Below, piece after piece: positions 9,530 through 16,592 of a DNA stretch of 64,000 nucleotides. Both the position numbers and the translations under genes were made by a program. The first letter of the stretch is position 1; every line of letters begins with the position of its first letter. The notes beneath the pieces are model-generated. The model ran no database searches, was not told the origin of the DNA, and worked only from the letters and a program-made list of their open reading frames with translations. Location of the stretch: contig JAJPIC010000013.1 of the NCBI GenBank assembly GCA_021324915.1, positions 1-64,000 on the forward strand, given 5' to 3'. The DNA comes from Beijerinckiaceae bacterium. GTDB lineage: Bacteria > Pseudomonadota > Alphaproteobacteria > Rhizobiales > Beijerinckiaceae.

Positions 9530-10312
9530 TCAGCGGGTTCCGAAATCCGCCAGAACTTCGCTCAGCGCCTCGGGGCCGACCTTGATCGAGCCGGTGAACG
9601 GCATGTCGATGGCGACGACGATCAGGAGTTCGGAAAAGATGAGGAGTGAAATCACGCCCGTCATGACGCTCTGGGCCTTGAGGTTCTTCGTGCCGAAAAA
9701 GAAGGTGAAGCCGATCGTCAGGACGGCGCCTCCGACGAGCACGATCCACACGATTTCAGGCACCAATCCTTCCGCCGCAAGAAGCCGCGCGCGCCGCGCC
9801 TGGGTCAGCACGTCGAGCTGCGCGAACATTTCCGCCATCAAGGCCGAACTGCGCAAATCCGGAGTATCGGCGGCAAGCAACGCGGCATAGACGGATTCGA
9901 GCGATTGCGCCGCCGCGCGGCTTGCGTTGCCGTTCTGCATGCTCGGCCACTCGTCGGCGATTACGGTCTTGAGATGCGCGCTGAGCGCGTCGCGAAACTT
10001 GGCTGCCGGTGCCTCGTCAAGTCCGCGCGAAAGATGAAAAAGAGTTGCCGCAGCGCCGGCTTCCTTCGTCACATTGGCGTTCGCATCGCTATATTCCTGC
10101 CAAACGAGAATGATGGCGAAGGCGAGAAACACAGCATAGAGCACGCCGACCGTCGCAAATTTGAACCCGGCGACCTCGTTATTGAGCTTCAGGTTTTCGA
10201 GACCCACGCGGCGGCGAATGAACACGGGCGCGCACATCGCGATCAGCGTCGTCAACCCGACCACGATGAGGCCTGTGAGCCACAAGGGTTGGCTGGTGAG
10301 AAATGCGATCAT
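9530..10312 (-). CDS. DUF4239 (bestrophin-like) membrane protein
   Basis: A 260-residue protein. The ATG at 10312 has GTGGAG about 8 bases upstream. It has two N-terminal helices (LTGLIVVGLTTLIAMC and FATVGVLYAVFLAFAIILVW), a soluble helical middle, and two C-terminal helices (IVWIVLVGGAVLTIGFTFFFGTKN and GVISLLIFSELLIVV). This 2+2 arrangement and the VWQEYSDANANVTKEA segment fit DUF4239, which is distantly related to bestrophin-like channels. No function is established. Its upstream region contains the first palindromic repeat array. Confidence 0.75.
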   Translation of the reverse strand: MIAFLTSQPLWLTGLIVVGLTTLIAMCAPVFIRRRVGLENLKLNNEVAGFKFATVGVLYAVFLAFAIILVWQEYSDANANVTKEAGAAATLFHLSRGLDEAPAAKFRDALSAHLKTVIADEWPSMQNGNASRAAAQSLESVYAALLAADTPDLRSSALMAEMFAQLDVLTQARRARLLAAEGLVPEIVWIVLVGGAVLTIGFTFFFGTKNLKAQSVMTGVISLLIFSELLIVVAIDMPFTGSIKVGPEALSEVLADFGTR

Positions 10313-10432
10313 CCCGGCTCTCCACGACCTGCCGAGCTTAGGCCGCTCGCGCACGCTTGCGCAAGCTATGGGTGCGCTCGCGCCTCGTCGCTACGCTCAA
10401 ACGCATCGCAGGGCGGGCACGATTTTTTTGTT

Positions 10433-10653
10433 GAGCATCGGATTGCTCCCAAAACCGGTTCCCACTTTTTGGTCCGATGCCGTTTTGTTCGAGCATCGGA
10501 TTCCTCCCAAACCGGTTCCCACTTTTTGGTCCGATGCCGTTTTGTTCGAGCATCGGATTCCTCCCAAAACCGGTTCCCACTTTCGGGTCCGATGCCGTTT
10601 TGTTCGAGCATCGGATTCCTCCCAAAACCGGTTCCCACTTTTGGGTCCGATGC
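10433..10653. repeat. Array of four palindromic intergenic repeats (family A)
   Basis: Four near-identical units start at 10433, 10491, 10548 and 10606 (57-58 bp apart). Each reads GAGCATCGGATTCCTCCC, then a core AAACCGGTTCCCACTTT, then GGTCCGATGC. The outer arms GAGCATCGGA and TCCGATGCTC are inverted repeats, so each unit can fold as a hairpin. The linker CGTTTTGTTC separates units. The array fills the 346-bp gap between the DUF4239 gene and the flavin reductase gene and ends 6 bp from the latter's stop. The rest of the gap (10313-10432) holds no gene that I can support. Confidence 0.93.
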
Positions 10654-10658
10654 TCTAA

Positions 10659-11225
10659 TCAAAGATCCACCTGAAATTCTTTCCAGAAGACCATGCGGGC
10701 ACGCAGATCGAGCGTGCGGCCATCGACCGCAAATGTGCCGTCTCCATTGTGGTGCAGAAGGCGCCGCTCCTTACGGTCCCGGTCGATTGAGATCGCCGTC
10801 GCCTCCACGATGAACAAATTATATCGACCCGCGAGCGTCGTATCGAAGACGCGGCATTCGATATTGGCGAGACATTCCTCGACGAGCGGGGCGGCGACGG
10901 TTGCGGCGGGGCGCATCGTCAGCTTGAATTTCTTGAACTTGTCGATCCTTTCGCCCGAACAATTGCCGATATCGACCACTTTTCGCGCGAGATCGACGGT
11001 CGGTATCGCGATCACGCATTCGCCCGTCGCGCGCAAAGCCTTATAACTATGATCCCAAGGCCCGATAATGCAGCCGATGAGCGGGGGCGCATGCTGGACC
11101 ATCATGTGAAAGCCCATGGTCATGATATTGGGCTTGCCCTCCTGCGCCGTCGTCACCAGCACGATCGGCCCGGATTCGAGCAGCCGGTAGGCCTTGGCGG
11201 GATCGATGCGTTCAAGACGAGCCAT
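10659..11225 (-). CDS. Flavin reductase-like (FMN-binding split barrel) protein
   Basis: A 188-residue protein of the flavin reductase-like superfamily. The N-terminal segment GPIVLVTTAQEGKPNIMTMGFHMM and the following PPLIGCIIGPWDHSYKALRATGECVIAIP form the FMN-binding split barrel. Members reduce FMN or act as flavin-dependent oxidoreductases; the partner is unknown. The gene stands alone. Its 3' end faces the repeat array and its 5' end lies about 150 bp from tRNA-Gly copy 1. Confidence 0.85.
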   Translation of the reverse strand: MARLERIDPAKAYRLLESGPIVLVTTAQEGKPNIMTMGFHMMVQHAPPLIGCIIGPWDHSYKALRATGECVIAIPTVDLARKVVDIGNCSGERIDKFKKFKLTMRPAATVAAPLVEECLANIECRVFDTTLAGRYNLFIVEATAISIDRDRKERRLLHHNGDGTFAVDGRTLDLRARMVFWKEFQVDL

Positions 11226-11377
11226 TCACATGCGGCCGTATCATGTGCCGGCCGCCGGCGTATGGGTCTCCGATATCGGCCCCGCTTGCTGCGAAGCGCG
11301 GCTCAGCCCCACGGGCCCGCTTAAGCAAAGCCACTCCGGAAGGTGGCCTTCGTCGTTTTGAGTTATCGAGAGAATTC

Positions 11378-11453
11378 TGGAGCGGGCGAAGGGATTCGAA
11401 CCCTCGACCCCCAACCTTGGCAAGGTTGTGCTCTACCCCTGAGCTACACCCGC
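11378..11453 (-). tRNA. tRNA-Gly (anticodon GCC), copy 1, with a 6-nt variable loop
   Basis: The minus strand folds as a full cloverleaf: acceptor GCGGGTG with CGCCCGC, D-arm GCTC/GAGC, anticodon arm CAACC-TTGCCAA-GGTTG giving anticodon GCC, and T-arm GAGGG-TTCGAAT-CCCTT with an encoded CCA. It differs from copy 2 by one extra G in the variable loop (GGGGTC, 6 nt, instead of GGGTC), which is unusual for a class I tRNA. It forms the left edge of the accessory block. The 5' end of this gene abuts the truncated HNH gene exactly. Confidence 0.93.
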
Positions 11454-11732
11454 CTCAGCCGGATCGGCGAGCGTCAGACTTAGGCGCTTCTGTGGGCGCG
11501 CTTCGCTGGAGAACTGGCTGCGGCTGTACCGGGAGATACCCTCATAGGTATCGCGGGTCAGCAACTCGTCCAATTCGCGGCCGAAATAGGCATTGCAGTC
11601 ATCGCACACGCAGTCGAGCGTCGGCGTCTCGCTTCCGAAGCGGCCGAAACCCTGCGGAATAACGTGTTCGACACCGCGGAACCGATCAGGATCGGTCTGA
11701 CGGCAGTAGATGCAGAGCTTGTCGTTCGACAC
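11433..11732 (-). pseudogene. HNH endonuclease, 3'-truncated at the tRNA boundary
   Basis: The GTG start gives 99 codons. Residues 1-60 look like the N-terminal part of a zinc-binding HNH nuclease: CIYC (Cys7, Cys10), EHVIP (His23) and CVCDDCN (Cys43, Cys46, Asn47), followed by RELDELLTRDTYEGISRY. Residues 1-93 are native. From residue 94 the frame reads through the 5' part of tRNA-Gly and stops at its internal TAG (last residues AGVAQG). Related HNH proteins that I recall are about 300 residues, so most of the C-terminus is missing. It is the last member of the minus-strand cluster, 42 bp after the HEPN-like gene. Confidence 0.65.
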
Positions 11733-11774
11733 GCTGTGTCCGCCTCTTCTGGCCTGCGTCGCGCGATGAAGAAG

Positions 11775-12539
11775 CTAACGGCCCAGCTCCTCCAGCACCT
11801 TGCGCCCAAATTCTTCGACCGTGTTGAAGTCGGCGAGCAACTGGGGATGAAACGCGATCGGATGCGCGTTTTCGGTGCGCGAATGTGTCATCCAAGGACG
11901 GAAACGACCCAGCTTCTTTTGCTCGGCTTGCAGCCGGTCATATTCCTCAAACTTGCCCTCGCGCATTGCGTCACCCGATGCGCGTTCAAGTCGGTTGTAT
12001 TCGTCCACTACATCCGGCGTGACTATGAACGGCGGGATGTAGAGCGGAATCCGGTGGGCGAGTGCATCGCGAAAATCCTTGATGGCTTTGAACCAATCGT
12101 CGCGGCTGGCAATGTAGTCTGAGAACTCCTTGGAGAACTGAGCGCGGACGGCTTTGCTCCCCAGACTCACGGATTGCGGATCGAGAGCCGCTCCATCCGG
12201 CTTCGTCACGCCCTTCTCATGGACAAAAATCCAAGCGAGGTTGTCCAAGCAACCGAATGTATTCAGCATGAAGGACTGAATCGCGATGGTCGCATCAATG
12301 ACAGTGTCGCGCTCCGGTATCGCGTCCAATTCGGGCGGTAGAAGATCGAACACGAGATCGACGGCACGAATGAGGGTCCCGAGCCTCCGCGAGAAGCCGT
12401 GCTGGGCATGTTCCTCTGCACGGGCATCCTTGTAACCGCGCACAAAATAACGCTCACGTAGATTGGCGAACGCGCGGTTCGCTGTCTCCCTGCCTTGATG
12501 GAGTTCGGCTATCTGCGCGTCCGAATAGAGCGAGGCCAT
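11775..12539 (-). CDS. HEPN-like protein with an R-x4-H motif, function unknown
   Basis: A 254-residue, largely helical soluble protein. At residues 157-162 the segment FRDALAHRIPLYIPP contains R-D-A-L-A-H, an R-x4-H motif of the kind that forms the active site of HEPN ribonucleases. A conserved-looking helix precedes it (ATIAIQSFMLNTFGCLDNLAWIF, residues 84-106). Residues 185-215 are charged and probably coiled coil. I cannot name the family. The gene starts 6 bp after the upstream membrane-protein gene, so they are almost certainly co-transcribed. An RNase effector role is a hypothesis only. Confidence 0.7.
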   Translation of the reverse strand: MASLYSDAQIAELHQGRETANRAFANLRERYFVRGYKDARAEEHAQHGFSRRLGTLIRAVDLVFDLLPPELDAIPERDTVIDATIAIQSFMLNTFGCLDNLAWIFVHEKGVTKPDGAALDPQSVSLGSKAVRAQFSKEFSDYIASRDDWFKAIKDFRDALAHRIPLYIPPFIVTPDVVDEYNRLERASGDAMREGKFEEYDRLQAEQKKLGRFRPWMTHSRTENAHPIAFHPQLLADFNTVEEFGRKVLEELGR

Positions 12540-12545
12540 CGTGCC

Positions 12546-13259
12546 CTAACCCCGCAGTCCGAAGCGAGTCAGCCAATCCGAGCTCACCGGGCCGGGCGGA
12601 CTTGCCATATTGAGGACGATCGGCATCCGAACGCGGTTTGTGTCGGCGTCGTGAAACTCAATCGTCGCTGTCATCGTGCCGCTGCGCTGTTTCGGCATGC
12701 CGCGATACGGGATCGTCGCCGATGCAGGGAGCGTATGCCCAGCGGGTATATTGTAGCCGGATACATACGCGGTGCCGTGCATGTTGCTATCGCGGGCTTG
12801 CATCGTCACCAGGCCCGGCAGTTCCTCGCCGCTGATCTTGGGCCGTATGAGCTTTGCTTTCAGAAGATGAAGCGGCTCGTCCGTGCGGTTCTTGACCATG
12901 CACCGCACCGTGATCTGCGCGACGTAAGAACCGTCAGTCTGCTTTGCGATTGCCCAGAAGCTTTGACTCTCAATCGGCGTGGCGACGAACTTCATCTGGG
13001 CGGTCCGGTGCGCCTCGCGCCCGGACTGCCAAGCGGGCAGATGGGAAGCACTCTTGATCGTGACCACGATCCACCCCATGAGGACCGCGAACCACAAGAA
13101 CGGCGCGTATGGGGCGGGGACCAAAGCCCGGAACGGCGGAGCTAGCGCGACTGCTGTCAGCCCCAGCGCGACCGCGACCCACAACCAAAGCGGCCAACTT
13201 TTGACCGCATCGCCCACCTTCGCCGCAATGCCTGCCGCGTTGATCGGGTCCGCCACCAT
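12546..13259 (-). CDS. Two-helix membrane protein with soluble C-terminal domain, function unknown
   Basis: A 237-residue protein. The ATG at 13259 lies 1 base after the stop of the HTH gene, indicating translational coupling. Two membrane helices are at about residues 22-40 (WPLWLWVAVALGLTAVALA) and 52-68 (APFLWFAVLMGWIVVTI), followed by about 165 residues rich in beta-strand character (SYVAQITVRCMVKN, GTMTATIEFHDADTN). The close helix pair and the WP-rich entry recall superinfection-exclusion B-type proteins, but I cannot confirm homology. It probably lies in the inner membrane with the large domain in the cytoplasm. Confidence 0.65.
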   Translation of the reverse strand: MVADPINAAGIAAKVGDAVKSWPLWLWVAVALGLTAVALAPPFRALVPAPYAPFLWFAVLMGWIVVTIKSASHLPAWQSGREAHRTAQMKFVATPIESQSFWAIAKQTDGSYVAQITVRCMVKNRTDEPLHLLKAKLIRPKISGEELPGLVTMQARDSNMHGTAYVSGYNIPAGHTLPASATIPYRGMPKQRSGTMTATIEFHDADTNRVRMPIVLNMASPPGPVSSDWLTRFGLRG

Positions 13260-13260
13260 C

Positions 13261-13998
13261 TTAGCCCCCGTCCGGCAGCGGCATACGCGCGGCATGGAAC
13301 GCTTGCGCGACCGCGCTGACCAGCGTGTCGTTCGGTCGGAGGCCGAGCGTGCGCGTTTGAGCCAGGATCGCTTCAATGGCGGCGGACTCAGCGAGAATGT
13401 CTAGCAGATGTCCGTCCGCGATTCGTTCCAGTTGAACCGCCAGCGCGATCAGTTCGCGCTCGCGCTTCTGTTGCTCTTGCGCCGTAGGCATGGCGGGACC
13501 CGAACGCACGAAATTCGGAGCGTCGATGCGAATGCCGGTCCCGAGTCTGCGCAAAAGGTTCCGCAGCGTGGGCGCCTGTTCGTCGCTGCCGTCAATGGCA
13601 CGTTGAAGCTCCATCATGTTCCAGAGATCATGCTGCTCTCCCTCCAGCACGAAGGGATTGAAGAACCGAGGATGACTCGCGAGCAACTGGACGCGACAGA
13701 GAACCGCCGCGTTCGACAGATGAGATTCTTGCTGCATCATCGCCACGCGCTGCGGTCCCTGCGAGGACAGCATCATCGGCCCGTCCGCATAGATCAGCGT
13801 CACCGGCCCGCGTAGCGGTTCTTCTTGCCGCAGACGCCGGTCCCATATCTTCACGCCGTTCGCCGCTATGGTCGATAGATCGCCGACCTGCGCCTCCCAA
13901 TTCTGGATCGTCGTGCGGGTGACGCCCATCTTGTCGCCGAGTTCTTGCTGGCTCAGCCCGTAGCTGGTGCGCCATCTGCGAAAATCGCTTCCGTTCAT
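13261..13998 (-). CDS. HTH (XRE-type) regulator heading the accessory cluster
   Basis: A 245-residue protein. The N-terminal helix-turn-helix spans about residues 3-40: FRRWRTSYGLSQQELGDKMGVTRTTIQNWEAQ. The remaining 200 residues are helical and unrecognised, and are longer than in a simple repressor, so this may be an antitoxin-like or sensor domain. A TTG five codons upstream is an alternative start. The gene is first in a four-gene run with gaps of 1, 6 and 42 bp. Its promoter region contains evenly spaced TTGGC sites, which would fit autoregulation. Confidence 0.8.
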   Translation of the reverse strand: MNGSDFRRWRTSYGLSQQELGDKMGVTRTTIQNWEAQVGDLSTIAANGVKIWDRRLRQEEPLRGPVTLIYADGPMMLSSQGPQRVAMMQQESHLSNAAVLCRVQLLASHPRFFNPFVLEGEQHDLWNMMELQRAIDGSDEQAPTLRNLLRRLGTGIRIDAPNFVRSGPAMPTAQEQQKRERELIALAVQLERIADGHLLDILAESAAIEAILAQTRTLGLRPNDTLVSAVAQAFHAARMPLPDGG

Positions 13999-14020
13999 GC
14001 CTTCCGCCTTCAATATACGG

Positions 14021-14083
14021 TTGGCACGCTATCATAAATTGTTTGGCGTCTAAAGCCAAAAAATTTGGCATCCAACGATTGGC
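14021..14083 (-). promoter_or_regulatory. Candidate operator: repeated TTGGC sites at 22-bp intervals
   Basis: Immediately upstream of the HTH gene, TTGGC occurs at 14021, 14043, 14065 and 14079. The first three are exactly 22 bp apart, about two helical turns, which places them on one face of DNA. An inverted copy (TTTGGC, 7 bases, GCCAAA, at about 14042-14060) forms a palindrome. The stretch is AT-rich and includes plausible promoter sequence in the minus direction. Binding by the downstream HTH protein is inferred from position. Confidence 0.5.
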
Positions 14084-14427
14084 GCTGCTGGACGGTCGGA
14101 ATTTACTGGAACGGGCTCGAGGTTGCTGCCGGAAGCCCCGCAAGGGTAGTTGTCGTGTAAGAAAGTCCGCAGGCGCTTGTTAAAGCGGCGATTGGGGCGT
14201 CGCCTCTCACCCCCGGCTCCGATTGCGCCGGAACGGAATACGCGGTCCGGACCGCTTCTCGAACCAAGTCGGCAATCACTGGACTCCGAGGACCATGAAA
14301 TCTTCCGCACAACGGATTGGTCAGGGCGTCCACGTCGCGGTGGACACCATGTGGACACCACCGCCGAAAAGCGAAGGGCCGCCTTTCGGCAGCCCATCCA
14401 TAACGCTCTGATTTCCCTCGGGAAACT
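14084..14427. other. Right end of the accessory block, no gene supported
   Basis: This 344-bp stretch has open frames on both strands but none with a good ribosome site or recognisable product. It contains the direct repeat GTGGACACC-AT-GTGGACACC near 14339-14358 and ends at the CCA terminus of tRNA-Gly copy 2. It could be the remnant of an integrase or attachment region, but nothing in the sequence proves this. Confidence 0.4.
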
Positions 14428-14502
14428 TGGAGCGGGCGAAGGGATTCGAACCCTCGACCCCAACCTTGGCAAGGTTGTGCTCTACCCCTGAGCTACACCC
14501 GC
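14428..14502 (-). tRNA. tRNA-Gly (anticodon GCC), copy 2, canonical
   Basis: A full 75-nt cloverleaf with encoded CCA on the minus strand, identical to copy 1 except for a 5-nt variable loop (GGGTC), which is the normal length. The anticodon loop is TTGCCAA. It is the promoter-distal boundary of the accessory block: on the minus strand this tRNA comes first, then the block, then copy 1. It is the more likely ancestral chromosomal gene. Confidence 0.95.
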
Positions 14503-14634
14503 ATCCGGCGCCTGGCGCGTCCCGGCTTTATGCCGCAAAGCCTTGCCCATTGCAAATCCTGGCTGCCGCGCAAAATCTCCCCCGGCAGGATGATTTCTAG
14601 CCGAATCAAGATCCCTCCCCGGGAGTTTTGTTCG

Positions 14635-14679
14635 GAGCATGATCTTTCCGGAAAGTCGTTCCCCAGCTTTTCCGGACCC
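14635..14679. repeat. Degenerate single copy of a family A palindromic repeat
   Basis: Within the 291-bp gap between tRNA-Gly copy 2 and the thioredoxin gene, GAGCATGATCTTTCCGGAAA is followed by a core related to GTTCCCCAGCTTTTCCGGA. It resembles the units at 10433 and 23754 but lacks the closing ATGCTC arm. The rest of the gap shows no gene, apart from the AAGGAGC ribosome site just before 14794. Confidence 0.55.
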
Positions 14680-14793
14680 AAGCTCCCGGAATGGCCATCG
14701 GCGCCGCTGGCGTTGCGATTTGGGGCGCCCGACGCCATTTTGCGCTAAGTTGCCGCGGGTCTTCGCGGACAGTTCGAGCCATAAGGAGCGGCA

Positions 14794-15693
14794 ATGGCGC
14801 AATATGCAAATCGGGAGGAGGCGGGGAGCGATGCGCTCGTCAAGGAGACGACGATGGCCACCTTTGCCGCCGACGTCCTGACCGAATCGGTGCGCCAGCC
14901 GGTGCTCGTCGATTTCTGGGCGCCTTGGTGCGAACCCTGCAAACAGCTCCGCCCAATCCTCGAAAAGGTCGTCAAATCGGCCGGCGGCAAGATCAAGCTC
15001 GTCGCCATGAATATCGACGAACATCCGCAGATCGCCGCCCGGCTCGGCGTGCGCTCGATCCCGGCGGTGATCGCCTTTCAGAAATCCCAGCCGGTCGACG
15101 GCTTCATCGGCGCGCTTCCCGAAAGCCAGATACGCGGCTTCGTCGAGCGGCTGATCGGGCCGGTTGGCGTCAGCCAGGACTTGAAGGCGGAAGCCGAAGC
15201 CGCCCTCGCGGCGGGGGACGCCGCGGCCGCCGGCGAGCTCTTTGCTGCTCTCCTCAGCGAAAATCCAGACGATCTTTCCGCCTTGAGCGGGCTCGTCAAA
15301 AGCTCGGTGGCGGCGGGGGATCTCGCCACTGCCGAAAATCTGCTCAAGCAAGTGCCGCCCGGGTCCGAGCGCGATCCGGCGCTCGCGGCGGCAAGAGCCG
15401 CGCTCGAAAACGCCGTCCAAGCGGCCTCGGTCGGCGATGTGGCCGAGCTCATGCGCCGCATCAGTGCGGAACAAAACGATCACGCGGCCCGTTTCGATCT
15501 CGCCATCGCGCTCAATGCGCGCGGCCGACGCGAGGATGCAGCCGCCGCACTCCTCGAGATCATCAAGAGAGATCGCGATTGGAACGAGGGGGGAGCCCGC
15601 AAACAATTGCTGCAGTTTTTCGAAGCTTGGGGCCACATGGATCCGGCGACGATCGCCGCCCGGCGCAAGCTCTCCTCTTTGTTGTTTGCCTGA
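14794..15693 (+). CDS. Thioredoxin-fold co-chaperone (CnoX/YbbN-like)
   Basis: A 299-residue protein with an N-terminal thioredoxin domain (about 20-130) fused to a TPR-like helical C-terminal half (about 145-299). This is the CnoX/YbbN architecture, which holds unfolding proteins for DnaK and GroEL. The active-site motif is WCEPCK (Cys46, Cys49), so both cysteines are present, unlike in E. coli CnoX. The cis-Pro segment is VRSIPAVIAF. AAGGAGC precedes the ATG. It is the first gene of a same-strand run with the Lon-like, Trm112 and TesB genes. Confidence 0.9.
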   Translation: MAQYANREEAGSDALVKETTMATFAADVLTESVRQPVLVDFWAPWCEPCKQLRPILEKVVKSAGGKIKLVAMNIDEHPQIAARLGVRSIPAVIAFQKSQPVDGFIGALPESQIRGFVERLIGPVGVSQDLKAEAEAALAAGDAAAAGELFAALLSENPDDLSALSGLVKSSVAAGDLATAENLLKQVPPGSERDPALAAARAALENAVQAASVGDVAELMRRISAEQNDHAARFDLAIALNARGRREDAAAALLEIIKRDRDWNEGGARKQLLQFFEAWGHMDPATIAARRKLSSLLFA

Positions 15694-15714
15694 GAAGCCG
15701 CTCGGGAGCGCGCC

Positions 15715-16371
15715 ATGAGCATGAACACTCCCTATCTCGGTCCGGAGCAGGTCCCGAGCCTCATTCCGATCTTTCCGCTCTCCGGCGCGCTGCTCTTGCC
15801 GCGCGGCCAGCTGCCGCTCAATATTTTCGAGCCGCGCTATCTCACGATGGTCGACGATGCGCTCGCAACCCACCGCGTGATCGGCCTGATCCAGCCCGAA
15901 TCGGATGCGGAGACCGCGACCCCCGCTCTACACTCGGTCGGTTGCGCCGGACGGCTCACTCAATTCGCCGAGACGGGCGACGGACGCTATCTCATCTCCT
16001 TGACAGGCATTGCGCGGTTTCGCCTCGTCGAGGAAATCGCGACCCCGGCGCCCTATCGGCAGGCGCGGATCGACTTTTCGGCATTCCGCTCGGATTTCAC
16101 TCCGCGCGAGGGCGAGGAAGCGGTCGACCGGGCGAGCGTGCTTGCGACCTTGCGGCAATTCGCCGATGCCAATGAGCTCGAAGTCGATTGGGACAGTATC
16201 AGAGAGGCGCCGAACGAAGCGCTCGTCAATGCGCTCTCCATGATGAGCCCTTACGGCCCGAGGGAGAAACAGGCATTGCTCGAAGCCCCCGATCTCCAAC
16301 GCCGCGCCGAGGTCCTCATCGCCATCACCGAACTCGAATTGTCCAAGCGGACGACGACGCCGTTGCAATGA
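15715..16371 (+). CDS. Lon N-terminal-type substrate-binding domain protein
   Basis: The 218-residue product consists of the LON substrate-binding (PUA-like) domain alone, without the ATPase or protease domains. Typical segments are [34 protein letters not shown] at the start, then [29 protein letters not shown]. The role of stand-alone members is not known. It begins 21 bp after the thioredoxin gene with GGGAG upstream, and its stop overlaps an in-frame ATG of the Trm112 gene. Confidence 0.9.
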   Translation: MSMNTPYLGPEQVPSLIPIFPLSGALLLPRGQLPLNIFEPRYLTMVDDALATHRVIGLIQPESDAETATPALHSVGCAGRLTQFAETGDGRYLISLTGIARFRLVEEIATPAPYRQARIDFSAFRSDFTPREGEEAVDRASVLATLRQFADANELEVDWDSIREAPNEALVNALSMMSPYGPREKQALLEAPDLQRRAEVLIAITELELSKRTTTPLQ

Positions 16372-16379
16372 GGATCGCC

Positions 16380-16592
16380 ATGACCGACAAGGATCCGAAA
16401 CAGACTGAGCCCGAGACCTCGCGGATCGACCCGCGCCTCCTCGAAATCCTCGTCTGTCCTCTGACCAAGACGACGCTCGAATATGACGCCAAGCAACAGG
16501 AATTGATTTCGCGGGCCGCCAAGCTCGCCTATCCGATCCGCGACGGAATTCCGATCATGCTGCCGGAAGAGGCGCGCCCCCTCGAGGATTGA
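16380..16592 (+). CDS. Trm112 family protein (YcaR-like)
   Basis: A 70-residue protein. [20 protein letters not shown] and [18 protein letters not shown] are diagnostic for the Trm112/YcaR family. Only one Cys is left of the zinc-ribbon pairs, as often in proteobacterial members. In eukaryotes Trm112 activates methyltransferases; the bacterial role is unclear. GAGGATCGCC precedes the chosen ATG; an ATG at 16368, overlapping the previous stop, is an alternative. Confidence 0.9.
   Translation: MTDKDPKQTEPETSRIDPRLLEILVCPLTKTTLEYDAKQQELISRAAKLAYPIRDGIPIMLPEEARPLED

Larger units (their letters stand above)
11454..14427. mobile_element. Accessory block bounded by two tRNA-Gly genes (putative island remnant)
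   Basis: A 2,974-bp segment lies between two tRNA-Gly(GCC) genes in the same orientation, which act as direct repeats of about 75 bp. It holds four minus-strand genes (HTH regulator, membrane protein, HEPN-like protein, truncated HNH) and a 340-bp end with no gene. Parts are less GC-rich than the flanks; the 60 bases from 12241 contain 28 G or C by hand count. No integrase or transposase is visible, so mobility is inferred from the tRNA boundaries and from gene truncation at one of them. Confidence 0.5.

Noticed and set aside
10338-10674. Long open frames on both strands across 10338-10674
   Set aside because: They are produced by the translated palindromic repeat (recurring LEQNGIGPK-type peptides), with no ribosome site; the repeat explains them.
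11241-11423. Minus-strand frame of 60 codons across tRNA-Gly copy 1
   Set aside because: Its first part (RLGVEGSNPFARS) is translated tRNA sequence, a common false gene call.
11454-14427. Complete prophage or integrative element
   Set aside because: There is no integrase, recombinase, structural or conjugation gene; only an island remnant is supported.
14150-14491. Plus-strand frame of 113 codons overlapping tRNA-Gly copy 2
   Set aside because: It runs antisense through the tRNA gene and lacks a ribosome site; the typical RRGDSNP-like peptide is a known artefact of antisense tRNA sequence.
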